Source of the DNA: Chitinophagaceae bacterium
GTDB lineage: Bacteria > Bacteroidota > Bacteroidia > Chitinophagales > Chitinophagaceae
Assembly: GCA_016719165.1 (NCBI GenBank)
Contig: JADKAJ010000001.1
Span: forward strand, 620,001 to 684,000
Reading direction: 5' to 3'
Length of the DNA stretch: 64,000 nt
Shown: positions 52,569-63,037 of the stretch, piece by piece
Layout of the letters: each line of letters starts with the position of its first letter
Numbering within the stretch: the first letter of the stretch is position 1
Program-made: the position numbers and the translations under genes
Notes under the pieces: generated by a model
The model's input: only the letters and a program-made list of their open reading frames with translations
Databases searched by the model: none
What the model was told of the DNA's origin: nothing

Positions 52569-53618
52569 CTACTGTGTACACTCAACCAATGGCACGCCTT
52601 CATATACAGCATATTGAGCAATGCTATGCTGGTAACCCGCTTCGCCCAACCAGTTCAGAATATCATTCCCCGTATTCTTACCGGAGAGTGGAATGTTTAC
52701 CTGTTTACCGTTTCCATTGGTTTGTACATATGGGGAGATACCACTGGTAAATTCAAGCAGTACCAAAGCCGCCTTCAGCATTGTGAATACGGTACTGAGT
52801 GAAACTGTCAGGTTCTTATAGCCAACTTCTATTTTGCCGGCAGATAATGAGTCATTATATAAACTACCCAACGAAGTGATCTTAGCTGCACTTGGAAACT
52901 TTGGTACAATATCATTTTTGTTTTCTACCCGGATGGAGGCTGGAAATTTTTTATTAAAATCATTGGCAAATGCCTCATTGCCTGTAGCGGGTGCCGCAAA
53001 AGTGATGACATTGAAATTGGGAACCAGATGTTGTTTAGTTTTAAATATTTGCCACAGGTAAGAGGCATATGTGACAGCCAGGTTGCCACCCAGGCTATGA
53101 CCGGTTATCAGCAGGGGAGCGTTATCCTTTAATACATTCTCCAGCAAAGGCAATAGTAACTGACCCGTTTTTTTATCAGTCATCCTGCACAGGTTTTGCC
53201 AGCCATCAAAAGCACCTTGTGCCAGTTTTGCATTGGAGGAATCATTGGTGAAAGTCCATTTTTCCTGTGAGGCCACATGCAGGTCCTGGTAGATCCAGTT
53301 TTGAAAAGCTGCCCAGCTGAAATTAATCAATGAACCCCTTATGGCCAATGCAAATTCTCTTCCATTGCTGGCAACAAATGCATGATTACCACCTAGCTCA
53401 GCTGCCTCCCAAATGGGCTTCCAACCCGGCATATACTTATTAATGGCAGAGTCTATATCAGTACAATAGGCAATCTGTGAAAGCAGGCAAGCTGTTTTTT
53501 CTGTTAATTCAGAAATTATTACCGCATCCGGGTTTTCTTTTTCTTTCTTATTTTCTTTCTGTTTACAGGAAAGAGTGAGTAATAAAAAGCTGAGAAAGAA
53601 ATAAAGACTTACTCTCAT
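52569..53618 (-). CDS. Class 3 lipase-like lipoprotein
   Basis: A 349-residue lipoprotein (L-L-L-T-L-S-C). The fold of fungal-type lipases is shown by G-H-S-L-G-G (nucleophile Ser), N-D-I-V-P-K-F-P (Asp) and Y-Q-H-S-I-A-Q-Y (His), in the usual order. A N-G-R-E-F-A-L-A-I-R-G-S oxyanion region precedes them. It probably hydrolyses lipids or esters at the cell surface. The gene is divergent from the PKD lipoprotein gene. Confidence 0.88.
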   Translation of the reverse strand: MRVSLYFFLSFLLLTLSCKQKENKKEKENPDAVIISELTEKTACLLSQIAYCTDIDSAINKYMPGWKPIWEAAELGGNHAFVASNGREFALAIRGSLINFSWAAFQNWIYQDLHVASQEKWTFTNDSSNAKLAQGAFDGWQNLCRMTDKKTGQLLLPLLENVLKDNAPLLITGHSLGGNLAVTYASYLWQIFKTKQHLVPNFNVITFAAPATGNEAFANDFNKKFPASIRVENKNDIVPKFPSAAKITSLGSLYNDSLSAGKIEVGYKNLTVSLSTVFTMLKAALVLLEFTSGISPYVQTNGNGKQVNIPLSGKNTGNDILNWLGEAGYQHSIAQYAVYEGVPLVECTQ

Positions 53619-53774
53619 GATTGGTGATTATTTTATACTAAAAATATGCATTTATGAATTTCTATATAGATATATGTGCGAATGGCTGGCTTTCAAACTT
53701 GCACATCGATCTTTCAAATCCGTATTATCAGAAAAACAAATAACTTCACTACCTGATATATCAATAATACCAGT

Positions 53775-54344
53775 ATGAAAAAAGTGTTCCTTATACCTGT
53801 GGTTGCAGGTTTGCTTCTTATACAGTCCTGCAACAGAAATGAAGATCCGCCCGGCACGGCTGTAAAAGCAAGTTTTTCTATTTCGGGCTTTGAATTGCCT
53901 TCACCAACTACCATCACTTTTATCAATACTTCACAAAATGCGACTGCTTATACATGGAGTTTTGGCGATGGGTCCACTTCAGCAGAATTCAATCCCACGC
54001 ATTCGTATAATACTAACGGTTCATACCTGTTAAAATTGAAAGTGACAGGACCTGGCGGAACAGATTCAGTTTGCAAACTTGTTGCTATTGAAGCGCCGCC
54101 TGCAGTCAACAGATCTGCTTTTTCTTATTTAGCTGAAAAATGTACCGGAACCCCGGTTGCCTTTTCATTTAAAACTATAAATCCGCTTTCGACGAATACA
54201 GTCTGGGATTTTGGCAATGGCATTATTAACGTCAGCAGGGATCCTATTATCCAGTTCGTTCTTCCGGGTGATTATACGATAAAATACAGTTCACAAATAA
54301 ACGGGGTGCGGGATACTGTAACCAGGATCATACAGATTTTTTAG
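53775..54344 (+). CDS. PKD-domain lipoprotein
   Basis: A 189-residue lipoprotein (L-L-L-I-Q-S-C-N). Its first PKD domain shows F-I-N-T-S-Q-N-A-T-A-Y-T-W-S-F-G-D-G-S and P-T-H-S-Y, and the second, weaker one W-D-F-G-N-G and V-L-P-G-D-Y-T-I. Such domains are common in exposed surface proteins and act in binding. It is followed by the MITE at 54381. Confidence 0.88.
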   Translation: MKKVFLIPVVAGLLLIQSCNRNEDPPGTAVKASFSISGFELPSPTTITFINTSQNATAYTWSFGDGSTSAEFNPTHSYNTNGSYLLKLKVTGPGGTDSVCKLVAIEAPPAVNRSAFSYLAEKCTGTPVAFSFKTINPLSTNTVWDFGNGIINVSRDPIIQFVLPGDYTIKYSSQINGVRDTVTRIIQIF

Positions 54345-54380
54345 GAGCTGTTCTATGTAAGCGTTTATATAAAAAGAATA

Positions 54381-54463
54381 GGCTGTCTCAAAAGAGGCTT
54401 TGGTTTGATTGCCAATATTTCGATAAACTCAATATGACAATCAAACCATCTTTTGAGACAGCC
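54381..54463. mobile_element. 83-bp MITE-like palindromic element
   Basis: The element begins GGCTGTCTCAAAAG and ends CTTTTGAGACAGCC, with further pairing between TTTGGTTTGATTG and CAATCAAACCA. The two ends thus form an imperfect inverted repeat of about 28 bases around a central loop. The end sequence is like the terminal repeat of Bacteroidota IS1182-like transposons (from memory, needs checking). No open frame fits and no clear target duplication is visible. Confidence 0.7.
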
Positions 54464-54482
54464 ACTTTAATGTAATAGCTTT

Positions 54483-54878
54483 TTAGAATCTCCTGGTGGG
54501 TCCGTCATCATCCCAGTCTCTGTCATTCCGGTCGTCTTTACCAATACGACGCTTGTCTTTTACTTCACGGATATTGATGTTACCAAAACGATCGATGACG
54601 ATCCTCACATCTTTACGGCTCAGTAAGAAAGTCTCGGAATCTATCAGTCTTTCGGTTCTTCCAAAAAAGCCTCTTTTCATTTCATACACTTTGATATGGT
54701 GCATGCCTTTGTGGAAACTTGCCAGCCTGATGTTCATATCGCTGCCAAAGAAAGTTTTGCCATCGATGACCACTTTGTAGTTTTTACTGTTATTGAGCGA
54801 CACGATTGGTTTGTGACCGGCAGCCATTACAACAGTGGCAATCAATAATCCTGTTACGAGTGTAAAGATCTTTTTCAT
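54483..54878 (-). CDS. Small exported basic protein
   Basis: A 131-residue protein with a signal peptide (M-K-K-I-F-T-L-V-T-G-L-L-I-A-T-V-V-M-A-A). The mature part has strand-like repeats, N-Y-K-V-V-I-D-G-K-T-F-F and V-R-I-V-I-D-R-F-G-N-I-N, and a highly charged end R-I-G-K-D-D-R-N-D-R-D. No family recognised. The ATG at 54878 is chosen because it starts the signal peptide; codons before it add no homology. It lies beside the MITE. Confidence 0.65.
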   Translation of the reverse strand: MKKIFTLVTGLLIATVVMAAGHKPIVSLNNSKNYKVVIDGKTFFGSDMNIRLASFHKGMHHIKVYEMKRGFFGRTERLIDSETFLLSRKDVRIVIDRFGNINIREVKDKRRIGKDDRNDRDWDDDGPTRRF

Positions 54879-55145
54879 GGTAATACAATTTAAAATGGGG
54901 TACAGCAATCGCCGGGTTTATTGCGGTACAATTTGTTTTTATTACCCGGTTAATTGGTATAATTCAAAGCCAATGCCAGTGTGCCAGAATGGGCTAAAAG
55001 AAATGTTAAGGACTTCGTTGTTGATTATTTAAAGGAATCTAAAAAGCATAAATTTTAGTAGCTGCGGGAAATTACAGCAATAAGCTTTGACATTCAGCAG
55101 CAAAACTAAAAGTTTCACAGAGCGGTGCTTAGAGACAGCCTCTAG

Positions 55146-55919
55146 TCAATATTTGTAAACAATTTCAAAGGGTAGATCTTGTGGGATCCTAGGCGGGGTA
55201 AAGGGATTTCCACTATCATCCAATGCTTGCCACACATTTAAAGAATTAAACACTATAGCGTTCCAGCCTGCTAATCCCCTTGATCCTTTTATTTTTACCG
55301 GAGGGGAATAAACATCTCCATTATTGATTTTATGTACCTGGTAAACCAGCCAATAGTTGCCTGCCGGTAACGTCGTATTTATAGTAGCTGAAAGTTTCCA
55401 TATAGTTTCCGAAGTTGTAGGGGTCAATCCTGGTGCCGGAACAGAACTGTTCAGAATTGGATGGAGCATAGAATCCAGGCTGGCAGATAATAAATTTGTA
55501 CTTAGATCACCATATACAATCGTTGATCCTGCCAAAGAAGGTTTGCCATTCCATATTTGAATCCTTAGTGCATCAAATGGTCCGGTTCCACCTGGAATGC
55601 CATTTGCGTAAACAGAAATTCTGGAGATCTTCCATGTCTGTCCTGCTGGTATAGTAAAATCATCTGCTGCCTTATAATTAGAGGAAGCACTATAATGACA
55701 GGCGAAACCAATTACAGAATTTGTAACACTAGTGTTTCCAGTGTTATGCTGAGCTTCACTCCATTGATAACCGGATGGTGCTGTCACGCCGCTGTTGCTG
55801 GTAGCTCCGGTTGCCAGTGGTCCATTATTATAAATAGCATCCGAGTACGGAGGGGTTGGGGGGAGTGTTGTCGGCCTTTATACAGGAAAAGAAATAAAGC
55901 ACGCATGGGTATTTTTCAT
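55146..55919 (-). CDS. Secreted or lipid-anchored protein, two frameshifts
   Basis: The C-terminal 213 codons are open: F-A-C-H-Y-S-A-S-S-N-Y-K-A-A-D-D-F-T-I-P, G-Q-T-W-K-I-S-R-I-S-V-Y, and L-P-A-G-N-Y-W-L-V-Y-Q, a pattern of large jelly-roll or carbohydrate-binding-like domains. Going upstream, deleting one G in the run at 55858-55863 and adding one base in the T-run at 55912-55916 joins it to M-K-K-Y-P-C-V-L-Y-F-F-S-C-I-K, a lipoprotein signal, giving 257 residues. Both breaks are in homopolymers. Function unknown. Confidence 0.6.
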
Positions 55920-56131
55920 AACCAATTCCCAACCCTATTAGTCCTTTAGATCCCCCACCCACATAAACACCTTTATTTTCAGACACCAACACTGCTTTCC
56001 ACTCACTTCTCACCAGCTACAGAAATCCCCCTGTTCCCTCCCCCCTTTCCAATCTGTGCGTCCTTTCAATAAAAATCTTCAGATCTTTCACCTACAAGCC
56101 CTCTATCCCTAACCCCATCTTGCTTATAGCT
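55920..56131. other. Intergenic stretch, no clear gene
   Basis: A 212-base region with long C and T runs on the plus strand. The minus strand shows possible coding traces (V-S-E-N-K-G-V-Y-V-G-G-G) but no complete frame; more indels are likely here. Confidence 0.3.
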
Positions 56132-56534
56132 TTAACCCTTGTCAATGATGGTGCCTGGTTTCTGTCCTTTCCATAGTATAAACCATTCAGGTCGTCGTTG
56201 CCAGAATTCACCCATCAGGCCTAATATTCAGCAAAACCAACATTTCCCTATCCGACCATTCAACACCTCTTGCCAGCTTTGCGTGTTTTATATAAAGCCT
56301 TGCAATGCGGGGTATAACTTTTTCCGAAAATTAGCCTTTTTATTGTCTTTGTCAAGGACCCCCTTCAAATGCATTGTCCATCAGCCAGCCATCTTCCGTA
56401 AATTGTTTGAAATAGTTGTCGCAAAATGCAAGTCCCTGCGCAAGGATTTCAGGTGTATTCTGCGCACCCCTGTGTGAATAATAAATCTCAGGTTTTTTAT
56501 TTTCAACAAGAATAAAATTAGCCCTGTGTCCCAT
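56132..56534 (-). pseudogene. Uncharacterised protein starting MGHRANFIL, frameshifted
   Basis: From the ATG at 56534 the frame reads M-G-H-R-A-N-F-I-L-V-E-N-K-K-P-E-I-Y-Y-S, a start I recall from conserved proteins of unknown function in Chitinophagaceae. It goes on G-W-L-M-D-N-A-F-E-G-G until the C-run at 56359-56363. With one base added there and two more changes (near 56288 and 56210), the sequence can be continued to E-G-V-L-D-K-D-N-K, W-S-D-R-E-M-L-V and F-W-Q-R-R-P-E-W-F to a stop at 56132. That reconstruction is tentative. Confidence 0.4.
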
Positions 56535-56683
56535 GATGTTATTTTTCGAATTGATACAATAAGTGATTGGTGGTGCCTGATACAATTATTGTTTAAAAAA
56601 AACAGCTCATGCACTATTGGCTGAATTTTTTCTGAAACACCAACAAAGGCAAAAAAACTAAGGGCAAGTCTCGCAGAGGCGGA

Positions 56684-57889
56684 TCAAACTGAATTATTTC
56701 TATACTCTAATACGTAATTATTTGTATCCCGTCCAATATAAAGCTTTCCCAATTGTTTAATTTCTAAAGATTCAACACTGTGAATTGCACCAGATAGTGT
56801 CATCTTCCTAAATTCAATATGCGAGTCAGTAATTTTTATTTTATCAATCAGAAATGTGTGAACCGAATCAGTATAATAATTACCCTCAATATCAATGTTC
56901 ATAGATTCCGAATTCTGTAAATTTTCTTTTGTATAAAAAAGCTTCCAATTTGGGCCGAAAAATGATGAAAGTTTATTTCTGTCTCTCATCAACTTCGTTT
57001 TTGCTAAAGATTTTTCGGTATCAGTTGCCCTTAAGGAATCTTCGAAAAAAACAATATTTGAACCTTCTAATGCCGAAATTTTGAAAACCTGACTTTTTAT
57101 TTCATAAATAATCTCAAGTGATTTAATTCTAAATGGGGCAGGATCATGATCTCCAAATGATTCATTAAATACTTGCAATTGTCTATCTTTAGTAAGAGTT
57201 TTTTGTACATGCTCCGTTACATCGTTTATTTGGTCTTTGTATCCATAATATGCGTAAAGCACTCTGAAACTTTCTGATTTATTTTTTAGTTTTTGATATT
57301 CATTCTCAAGGTTAAATTTTTCCACTTCCATTTTATCTCTTTCTTTAAGATTTAGAAAAGCCTTTTCATTGACTTCGCTAATAGTCTTATCCTTCTGAAA
57401 AATATCGGATTTTAAATCTTCAATAGTGGCCTGTGATTGGGCAAATGTATTCTTAAGGTCTTCGTGTAAGTGACGCAAACGATTTAAACTATCCATAGAC
57501 CTGCCAAGTTCTTCCCTCGTTACAATTTTGCTTTTGTCAAAGATGGCAAGTACAGTTGCTTTAAACCACCTATTAAAAAAAGTTGTGATTCCAAGAGAAA
57601 CATTATTAAGGATATAAAATGCAACTATTGAAGCAAAAGCAATCAAAATGGGATTTCCAAATCTATAAAACCAGGATTCTGCTTTTAAATAATTTGATAT
57701 GATTTCTAATTTTGTTAAACGAGTTTCAGTTCCATCAAAGTTGAAGAGTGAAAAAATGAGTTTCCAATTATAAAAAATCAATGCAATAAGAAATGATCCG
57801 GCAAAAGGTGTTGTATTCTTTTCGGTAAAAGGATTTCTTACCCTCTCTTTTATATTTTCCCAAGTGTCAGAAAAGAATTCCTTTATCAT
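56684..57889 (-). CDS. Two-helix membrane protein with coiled coil and DUF3395-like domain
   Basis: A 401-residue protein I do not recognise as a named family. Two transmembrane helices lie at about residues 30-50 and 80-100. Residues 125-205 form a coiled coil (K-N-T-F-A-Q-S-Q-A-T-I-E-D-L-K-S-D-I). Residues about 207-285 show Y-Y-G-Y-K-D-Q-I-N-D-V-T-E-H-V, D-H-D-P-A-P and K-S-L-E-I-I-Y-E, the pattern of DUF3395-like domains that in bacteria often accompany effector and conflict proteins. The last 110 residues are beta-rich. The start is 5 bases behind the stop of the restriction-modification gene, so it is part of that unit. AT-rich codon use suggests acquisition. Confidence 0.7.
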   Translation of the reverse strand: MIKEFFSDTWENIKERVRNPFTEKNTTPFAGSFLIALIFYNWKLIFSLFNFDGTETRLTKLEIISNYLKAESWFYRFGNPILIAFASIVAFYILNNVSLGITTFFNRWFKATVLAIFDKSKIVTREELGRSMDSLNRLRHLHEDLKNTFAQSQATIEDLKSDIFQKDKTISEVNEKAFLNLKERDKMEVEKFNLENEYQKLKNKSESFRVLYAYYGYKDQINDVTEHVQKTLTKDRQLQVFNESFGDHDPAPFRIKSLEIIYEIKSQVFKISALEGSNIVFFEDSLRATDTEKSLAKTKLMRDRNKLSSFFGPNWKLFYTKENLQNSESMNIDIEGNYYTDSVHTFLIDKIKITDSHIEFRKMTLSGAIHSVESLEIKQLGKLYIGRDTNNYVLEYRNNSV

Positions 57890-57894
57890 AAGGT

Positions 57895-60800
57895 TTAATT
57901 TTGGTTTTCAACAATTTTAATTTCCTCTTCTGTTAAATCATAGAGCTTATACACAAGGCTATCTATCTGCCTGTCGAGGCTGGTGCATTTGTTTTCTAAA
58001 AAGGTTTTATCACCTTCGGTTTGGGAGGTTGCCAGCTGCTTTTTGGCTTCGAGTATTTGGGTGACAAGGGAGATAATTGATTCTTGTACACCATTATTTT
58101 TATTATTAATTTTTTTAATTGGAAGCTGAGAGAAATATTGCTTTGTACAAGTTATCCAACCGCCACGAAAAACATTACTAAGCTTTGTAAGGTACCAGAA
58201 TAAAAGCTTTGAGTTTAATAAACCCAGAATATAGTTTTGGTCAGAAGAAGCTTTTAACGTAATGGAAAAACCTCCACTTGCCATCAGCGTATATTCTGAT
58301 TTATTTTCTGGTAAGGCAGAAAAAATACCATGATCCGCCAAAAGTGGTATTACCAAGTTGGCCTCGTTATGTAGTTTTAAGCTTCTAGGGGCACTATAGC
58401 CATACCACTCGGCAAACTGTTTTCTCTCTTTTAAGAGACTTTTCTTATTAACAAGATATGAATATGCCAATGGAAACTGCTTTTGTAAATCTTTTTCTGT
58501 CATCAGCTTGGCTTCGGTATCGGTCAATACATAGGGAAAAATTAAATAATACTTTGATGACTGTTTGAAAAAATAGCGAGTAAAATCTGTTGCATAAATT
58601 GGTTTTTTTAAAATCCCTTTTTCTATCAATACTTCCTCACCTAGATCATTAAAAAACTTCTCGCCCCTTTTTTCCAATACAAATATTTTATCATTGCCTG
58701 TGCTGCTTCCTCTAGATATAGAAGCTGGTAGCTCAATCAGTAAATAGGCATCAAGTTTTAGTTTAGAAATAATTTGAGAATCAATATCACTAGCAAAAGA
58801 CCATTTGGCGGAGCCAAAGTTATTTGATTCTAATTTTGAGAATTTACAATCGAAAATATTCTCATTATCTGTTATTTTACAATATTCAAATTCATAGTTC
58901 TCTTCTTTTGCTAAAAAAAGCAAACAAGTGTATGTTGTTGCATCCCTGAAAATCTGCGAATGACCAAAGTCAATTATTTTTGAAAGGTATTTATCCTTTG
59001 TAATTACAGAACGTATATTCTCACCATAATCAGTATTAAAAAATTTATTTGGAATTATATATCCCATTTTTCCATTTTGGGAAATTAAACTGAGTCCCCT
59101 TTCAATAAAAATTACATATAAATCATAATTACCAGATCTCCCACTTATATATTTTTTAGAAAAATGCATTACAGATGCTGGCGAAGTTTCCTTTAAAGCT
59201 TGTATTCTAACATATGGTGGGTTCCCTACAATAGCATCAAAACCGCCAGACCGCATGATAGATGGAAAGGCCGTTTCGTAATCCATCGGGTTTAGCTTTT
59301 TTTCTTCTTCAAAAGAAAAGAGCTGACCAGTTAATATATCTGTGCCGATAAGACTATTGCCGCAAATAATGTTTTTACTAAGGTCGGGTAGTACTTTGCT
59401 GAACAAGGCACCCTGCCTTACCTGTGTACTGTTGAGGGTTTCATCTTCCAGCATTTTTAAAAACAAACTAAGCTGTGTTACTTCCACGGCCTGGCGGTCA
59501 ATATCCACACCATATATATTATTAAGTAGTATGTCCTGCTTAAGCTTTAAGGTAAGTCCCCACTGGCCATCCCTGTATTCCACAGGCCAAAGTCTTCGTT
59601 GCGGGCATCGAGTGGCTCAGTGCGGCCCGCATATTTTTTCTGGTAATAGTTCTTATGATAGTCAAGCAGGCATTCATATACGCCTATCAAAAAGCTGCCA
59701 CTGCCGCAGGCAATATCAGCAAAGCGCAGTGCGGCAATCTGTTTGGGTGTTTTATCTAGTATTAATTTGCCTACGGTATTTGCCACGATGTAATCAACAA
59801 TATACTTGAGAGTGTAATAGACACCCCCTGCTTTGCGTACTTCGGGTTTTTCTTCAATACGTACCCGGTGATCGGTAGCCACCACCACTTTGCCGAGAAA
59901 CTGCTCGTAAATACTGCCCAGAATGTGAATGGGTATATAGTTAAAGTCGAAAGGGCTGTTGCGGTTGCTGATGTCTTTACAGATATTGAGAAACATTTTT
60001 TCTTCGGCGCCTGCAAAGCCTTTTTTGTCCAGCAGCGGATGTTCTTTAAATACGACACCATTGTATTTAACATCGAGCCGGCGGCAATCGGTGGTGAAAT
60101 CGTTCCAGCTTTTCCATTCACTTACATGGTTGTTGGGTTCTATCAGTTTGTCTTCGAGGAAGCGGATGAAGACAAGGCGGTCAACCGTTCTTGTTACCAC
60201 TTCGGTGAGGGCTTCGCTGCCAAGGCTTTCATCGTTTTTCTTAAAGGCTTTGGCAAGTTCTTCACGGATATTATCAATGTAAGCAAGGAAGCTTTCGTCT
60301 ATTGTCCCTGCCAGGTCTTTGGCGGCAGCCGTAGTTTTTTTGCCCTTAATCTTTGGCAGCGCATCAGTAAATTTTTTCAGCGAATTATCCAGTACTGCTT
60401 CCCGGCTGAACAGCCAGTAGATTTCAGCAAATTTTTCTTTATCGCTGTAATCAGTGTAGCGGTATTCTTTGTGTTTGCCGGTAAACACATTTTTTAAATC
60501 AGGCTTGTAGCGGCAGTCAATGATATGAAACTGTTCAAAGTCGGTGAGAACGGCAATCGATGTTCCGGCGTTCCAGCCGTAACGGATGGTTTGAAAATAA
60601 TTGTCGGGATGCTTTAGTTCTACAGCCGGTTTTTTGGCTTCAACAAAAAAGCGAACGTCTTTGAAGTTGGGGGCAGTATAAAAAGCATAGTCTGCCCTTT
60701 TTTGAGCGGTGGCCTGTAATTGCTTTTGTCCTTTCTCTACTTTTACTTCCTGCTCGTAAGGATTGTGCTGGTCATCATGGTTCACATCCCATCCAAGTGC

Positions 60801-60934
60801 TATAAAGAATTTATCTATAAAGTCTTTTCTTACTTCGGCTTCCTGGTAGGTGGGTGAAGCGTAATAGGCATGGTTGCCATGAAATTTCTCTGCCAGGTTT
60901 TTTACTTCTTCAAAGATTTGTCAAAAGCAGTCAT
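57895..60934 (-). CDS. Type IIG restriction-modification enzyme (Eco57I-like), two frameshifts
   Basis: One gene in three frames, 1013 residues when joined. The N-terminal R-A-D-Y-A-F ... F-V-E-A-K-K-P is a PD-(D/E)XK nuclease site. The methyltransferase has A-D-I-A-C-G-S-G-S-F (about residue 410) and N-P-P-Y-V (about 570), an N6-adenine type. A TaqI-like specificity domain follows to the end. Frameshifts: one base missing at the T-run 60917-60919 (after the start M-T-A-F-D-K at 60934) and one missing near 59585-59588. With both restored, the frames join G-P-V-E-Y-R-D-G. Nuclease and methyltransferase in one chain; the linked membrane protein follows. Confidence 0.88.
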
Positions 60935-61243
60935 AGATATGGTTTAATCAATAGAGTCCGAAAATAACGAAAGCCATTGAGAAAAAAGGAAGCATGACTT
61001 TTTATAACTGATGCAAGTATTGATAATAGTTGACCAGCGATATCTCGCTGAAGGGCTGCCGGATGGAAGCGGAAAGCCCGCAACCCGAAGGGTGAGGACT
61101 TGAAGCGTACAGCCGGTACCACAGCCGATGTATGCACAGCTGCTAAAAGCCCCTAATAAACAGTGAATAGTACAAGGAAAGGCTTCGTCCGGAACCACCG
61201 TTTTTCCGTACCTTCGCCACCTCGAAAAATGAGGTAAACGTAC
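60935..61243. other. Divergent promoter region with a GC-rich structured stretch
   Basis: This gap separates the R-M gene (minus) from lepA (plus). At 61035-61050 CAGCGA/TCGCTG form a hairpin; next to it GGGCT...AGCCC (61054-61079) and ACCC-GAA-GGGT (61084-61094) could form two more. This cluster of stems is more GC-rich than its surroundings and could be a structured RNA or repeat; I see no matching known family and no coding frame. Confidence 0.4.
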
Positions 61244-63037
61244 ATGAAGAATATCCGCAATTTTTGCATTATCGCCCATATTGATCACGGTAAATCCACC
61301 CTGGCTGACCGGTTATTACAAAGCACCGGTACCATCAGCGACAGGGATATGATGGACCAGGTGCTGGATGATATGGACCTGGAAAGGGAAAAGGGCATTA
61401 CTATTAAAAGTCATGCTATCCAGATCAACTATAAGCATACCGACGGGCAGGAGTATATCCTGAACCTGATCGATACTCCCGGCCACGTTGACTTCAGTTA
61501 TGAAGTGAGCCGGGCACTGGCCGCCTGCGAAGGCTGCCTGCTGTTAGTGGATGCTACACAAGGTATTCAGGCACAGACTATCAGCAACTTATATCTTGCA
61601 ATTGAAAATAATCTTGAGATTATTCCTGTGGTGAATAAGATCGATATGGCAGGAGCCATGATTGAAGAAGTAGAAGACCAGATCATTGAACTGATTGGGT
61701 GTAAAAGGGAAGATATTCTGCATGCCAGCGGCCGTACCGGTCTTGGTGTGGAGGCTATCCTGGATGCTATTGTAAACAGGATTCCTGCGCCCACCGGTAA
61801 ACCGGATGCACCATTGCAAGCGTTGATCTTTGACAGTATGTTCAATCCCTTTCGTGGCATTATAGTTTATTTCCGGGTAAGAAATGGTTCGATAAAGAAA
61901 GGGGATAAAGTGAAATTTGTTTCCACCGACCAGGAATATGATGCGGATGAAGTGGGTATCCTGAAACTGAAGATGACGGAAAAAAAGGAATTAAAATGCG
62001 GCGATGTGGGTTACCTGATTACCGGCATCAAGAATGCGAAAGAAGTAAAAGTGGGGGATACGATTACCCTGGCGGCCAATCCTACACAGGAGATCATACA
62101 GGGCTTTGAAGAAGTGAAGCCAATGGTATTTGCAGGTATTTTCCCGGTGAATACGGATGACTTTGAAGAGTTGCGGGATTGTATGGATAAGTTGCAATTG
62201 AATGATGCATCGCTGACCTATGAACTGGAGACATCGCAAGCCCTTGGTTTTGGTTTCCGTTGCGGCTTTCTTGGGTTGTTGCACATGGAGATCATCCAGG
62301 AAAGATTAGAGAGAGAATTTAACCAAACGGTGATCACAACCGTTCCCAACGTAAGTTTTATCGCTTATACAACTAAGGGAGAGAAAGTGATCGTTAATAA
62401 TCCAACCGAATTCCCTGACCCGGTAAAAACGGATCATATTGATGAGCCCTTTATCAGGGCACAGATCATTAGTAAGCCGGAGTATATCGGAAACATCATG
62501 ACGCTTTGTTTGGGTAAGCGGGGCATACTGATGAACCAAAGCTACCTGACAACAACAAGGGTGGAACTGATCTTCGAAATGCCATTGACGGAGATAGTAT
62601 TTGACTTTTACGATAAGCTGAAGTCACAAACGAGGGGTTATGCATCGTTTGATTATCATCCGATAGGTTACCGGGAAGCGGATATTGTACGAATGGATAT
62701 TTTATTGAACAATGATAAAGTAGATGCATTGAGTGCATTGATTCACCGCAGCCGGGCACAGGAGTTTGGGCGAAAACTCTGTGAGAAGCTGAAAGAATTA
62801 TTGCCAAGACAGCAATTCCAGATTGCCATACAGGCGGCCATTGGTGCTAAAGTGGTAGCAAGAGAGAATATCTCTGCGATGCGTAAGGATGTAACCGCCA
62901 AATGTTATGGTGGCGATATCAGCCGGAAGCGTAAACTGTTGGAAAAGCAGAAAGAAGGTAAGAAGCGGATGCGCCAGATAGGAAATGTGGAAGTGCCGCA
63001 GGAAGCTTTTTTAGCGGTGTTGAAGCTGGATGATTAA
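61244..63037 (+). CDS. lepA: Elongation factor 4 (LepA)
   Basis: A 597-residue translational GTPase that acts on the ribosome, with effects on translocation and 30S biogenesis. G1 is A-H-I-D-H-G-K-S-T, G3 is D-T-P-G-H-V-D-F and G4 is N-K-I-D. The diagnostic R-G-Y-A-S-F-D-Y and the LepA C-terminal domain (K-R-L-L-x-K-Q-K-E-G-K-K-R-M) complete it. Length matches the family exactly. The stop TAA overlaps the stop codon of the convergent glycosyltransferase gene. Confidence 0.97.
   Translation: MKNIRNFCIIAHIDHGKSTLADRLLQSTGTISDRDMMDQVLDDMDLEREKGITIKSHAIQINYKHTDGQEYILNLIDTPGHVDFSYEVSRALAACEGCLLLVDATQGIQAQTISNLYLAIENNLEIIPVVNKIDMAGAMIEEVEDQIIELIGCKREDILHASGRTGLGVEAILDAIVNRIPAPTGKPDAPLQALIFDSMFNPFRGIIVYFRVRNGSIKKGDKVKFVSTDQEYDADEVGILKLKMTEKKELKCGDVGYLITGIKNAKEVKVGDTITLAANPTQEIIQGFEEVKPMVFAGIFPVNTDDFEELRDCMDKLQLNDASLTYELETSQALGFGFRCGFLGLLHMEIIQERLEREFNQTVITTVPNVSFIAYTTKGEKVIVNNPTEFPDPVKTDHIDEPFIRAQIISKPEYIGNIMTLCLGKRGILMNQSYLTTTRVELIFEMPLTEIVFDFYDKLKSQTRGYASFDYHPIGYREADIVRMDILLNNDKVDALSALIHRSRAQEFGRKLCEKLKELLPRQQFQIAIQAAIGAKVVARENISAMRKDVTAKCYGGDISRKRKLLEKQKEGKKRMRQIGNVEVPQEAFLAVLKLDD

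Noticed and set aside
55128..55143. GAGACAGCC near 55140 as the other end of a longer transposon starting at 54381
   Set aside because: Only about nine bases match, and the 83-bp element is already complete with its own inverted end.
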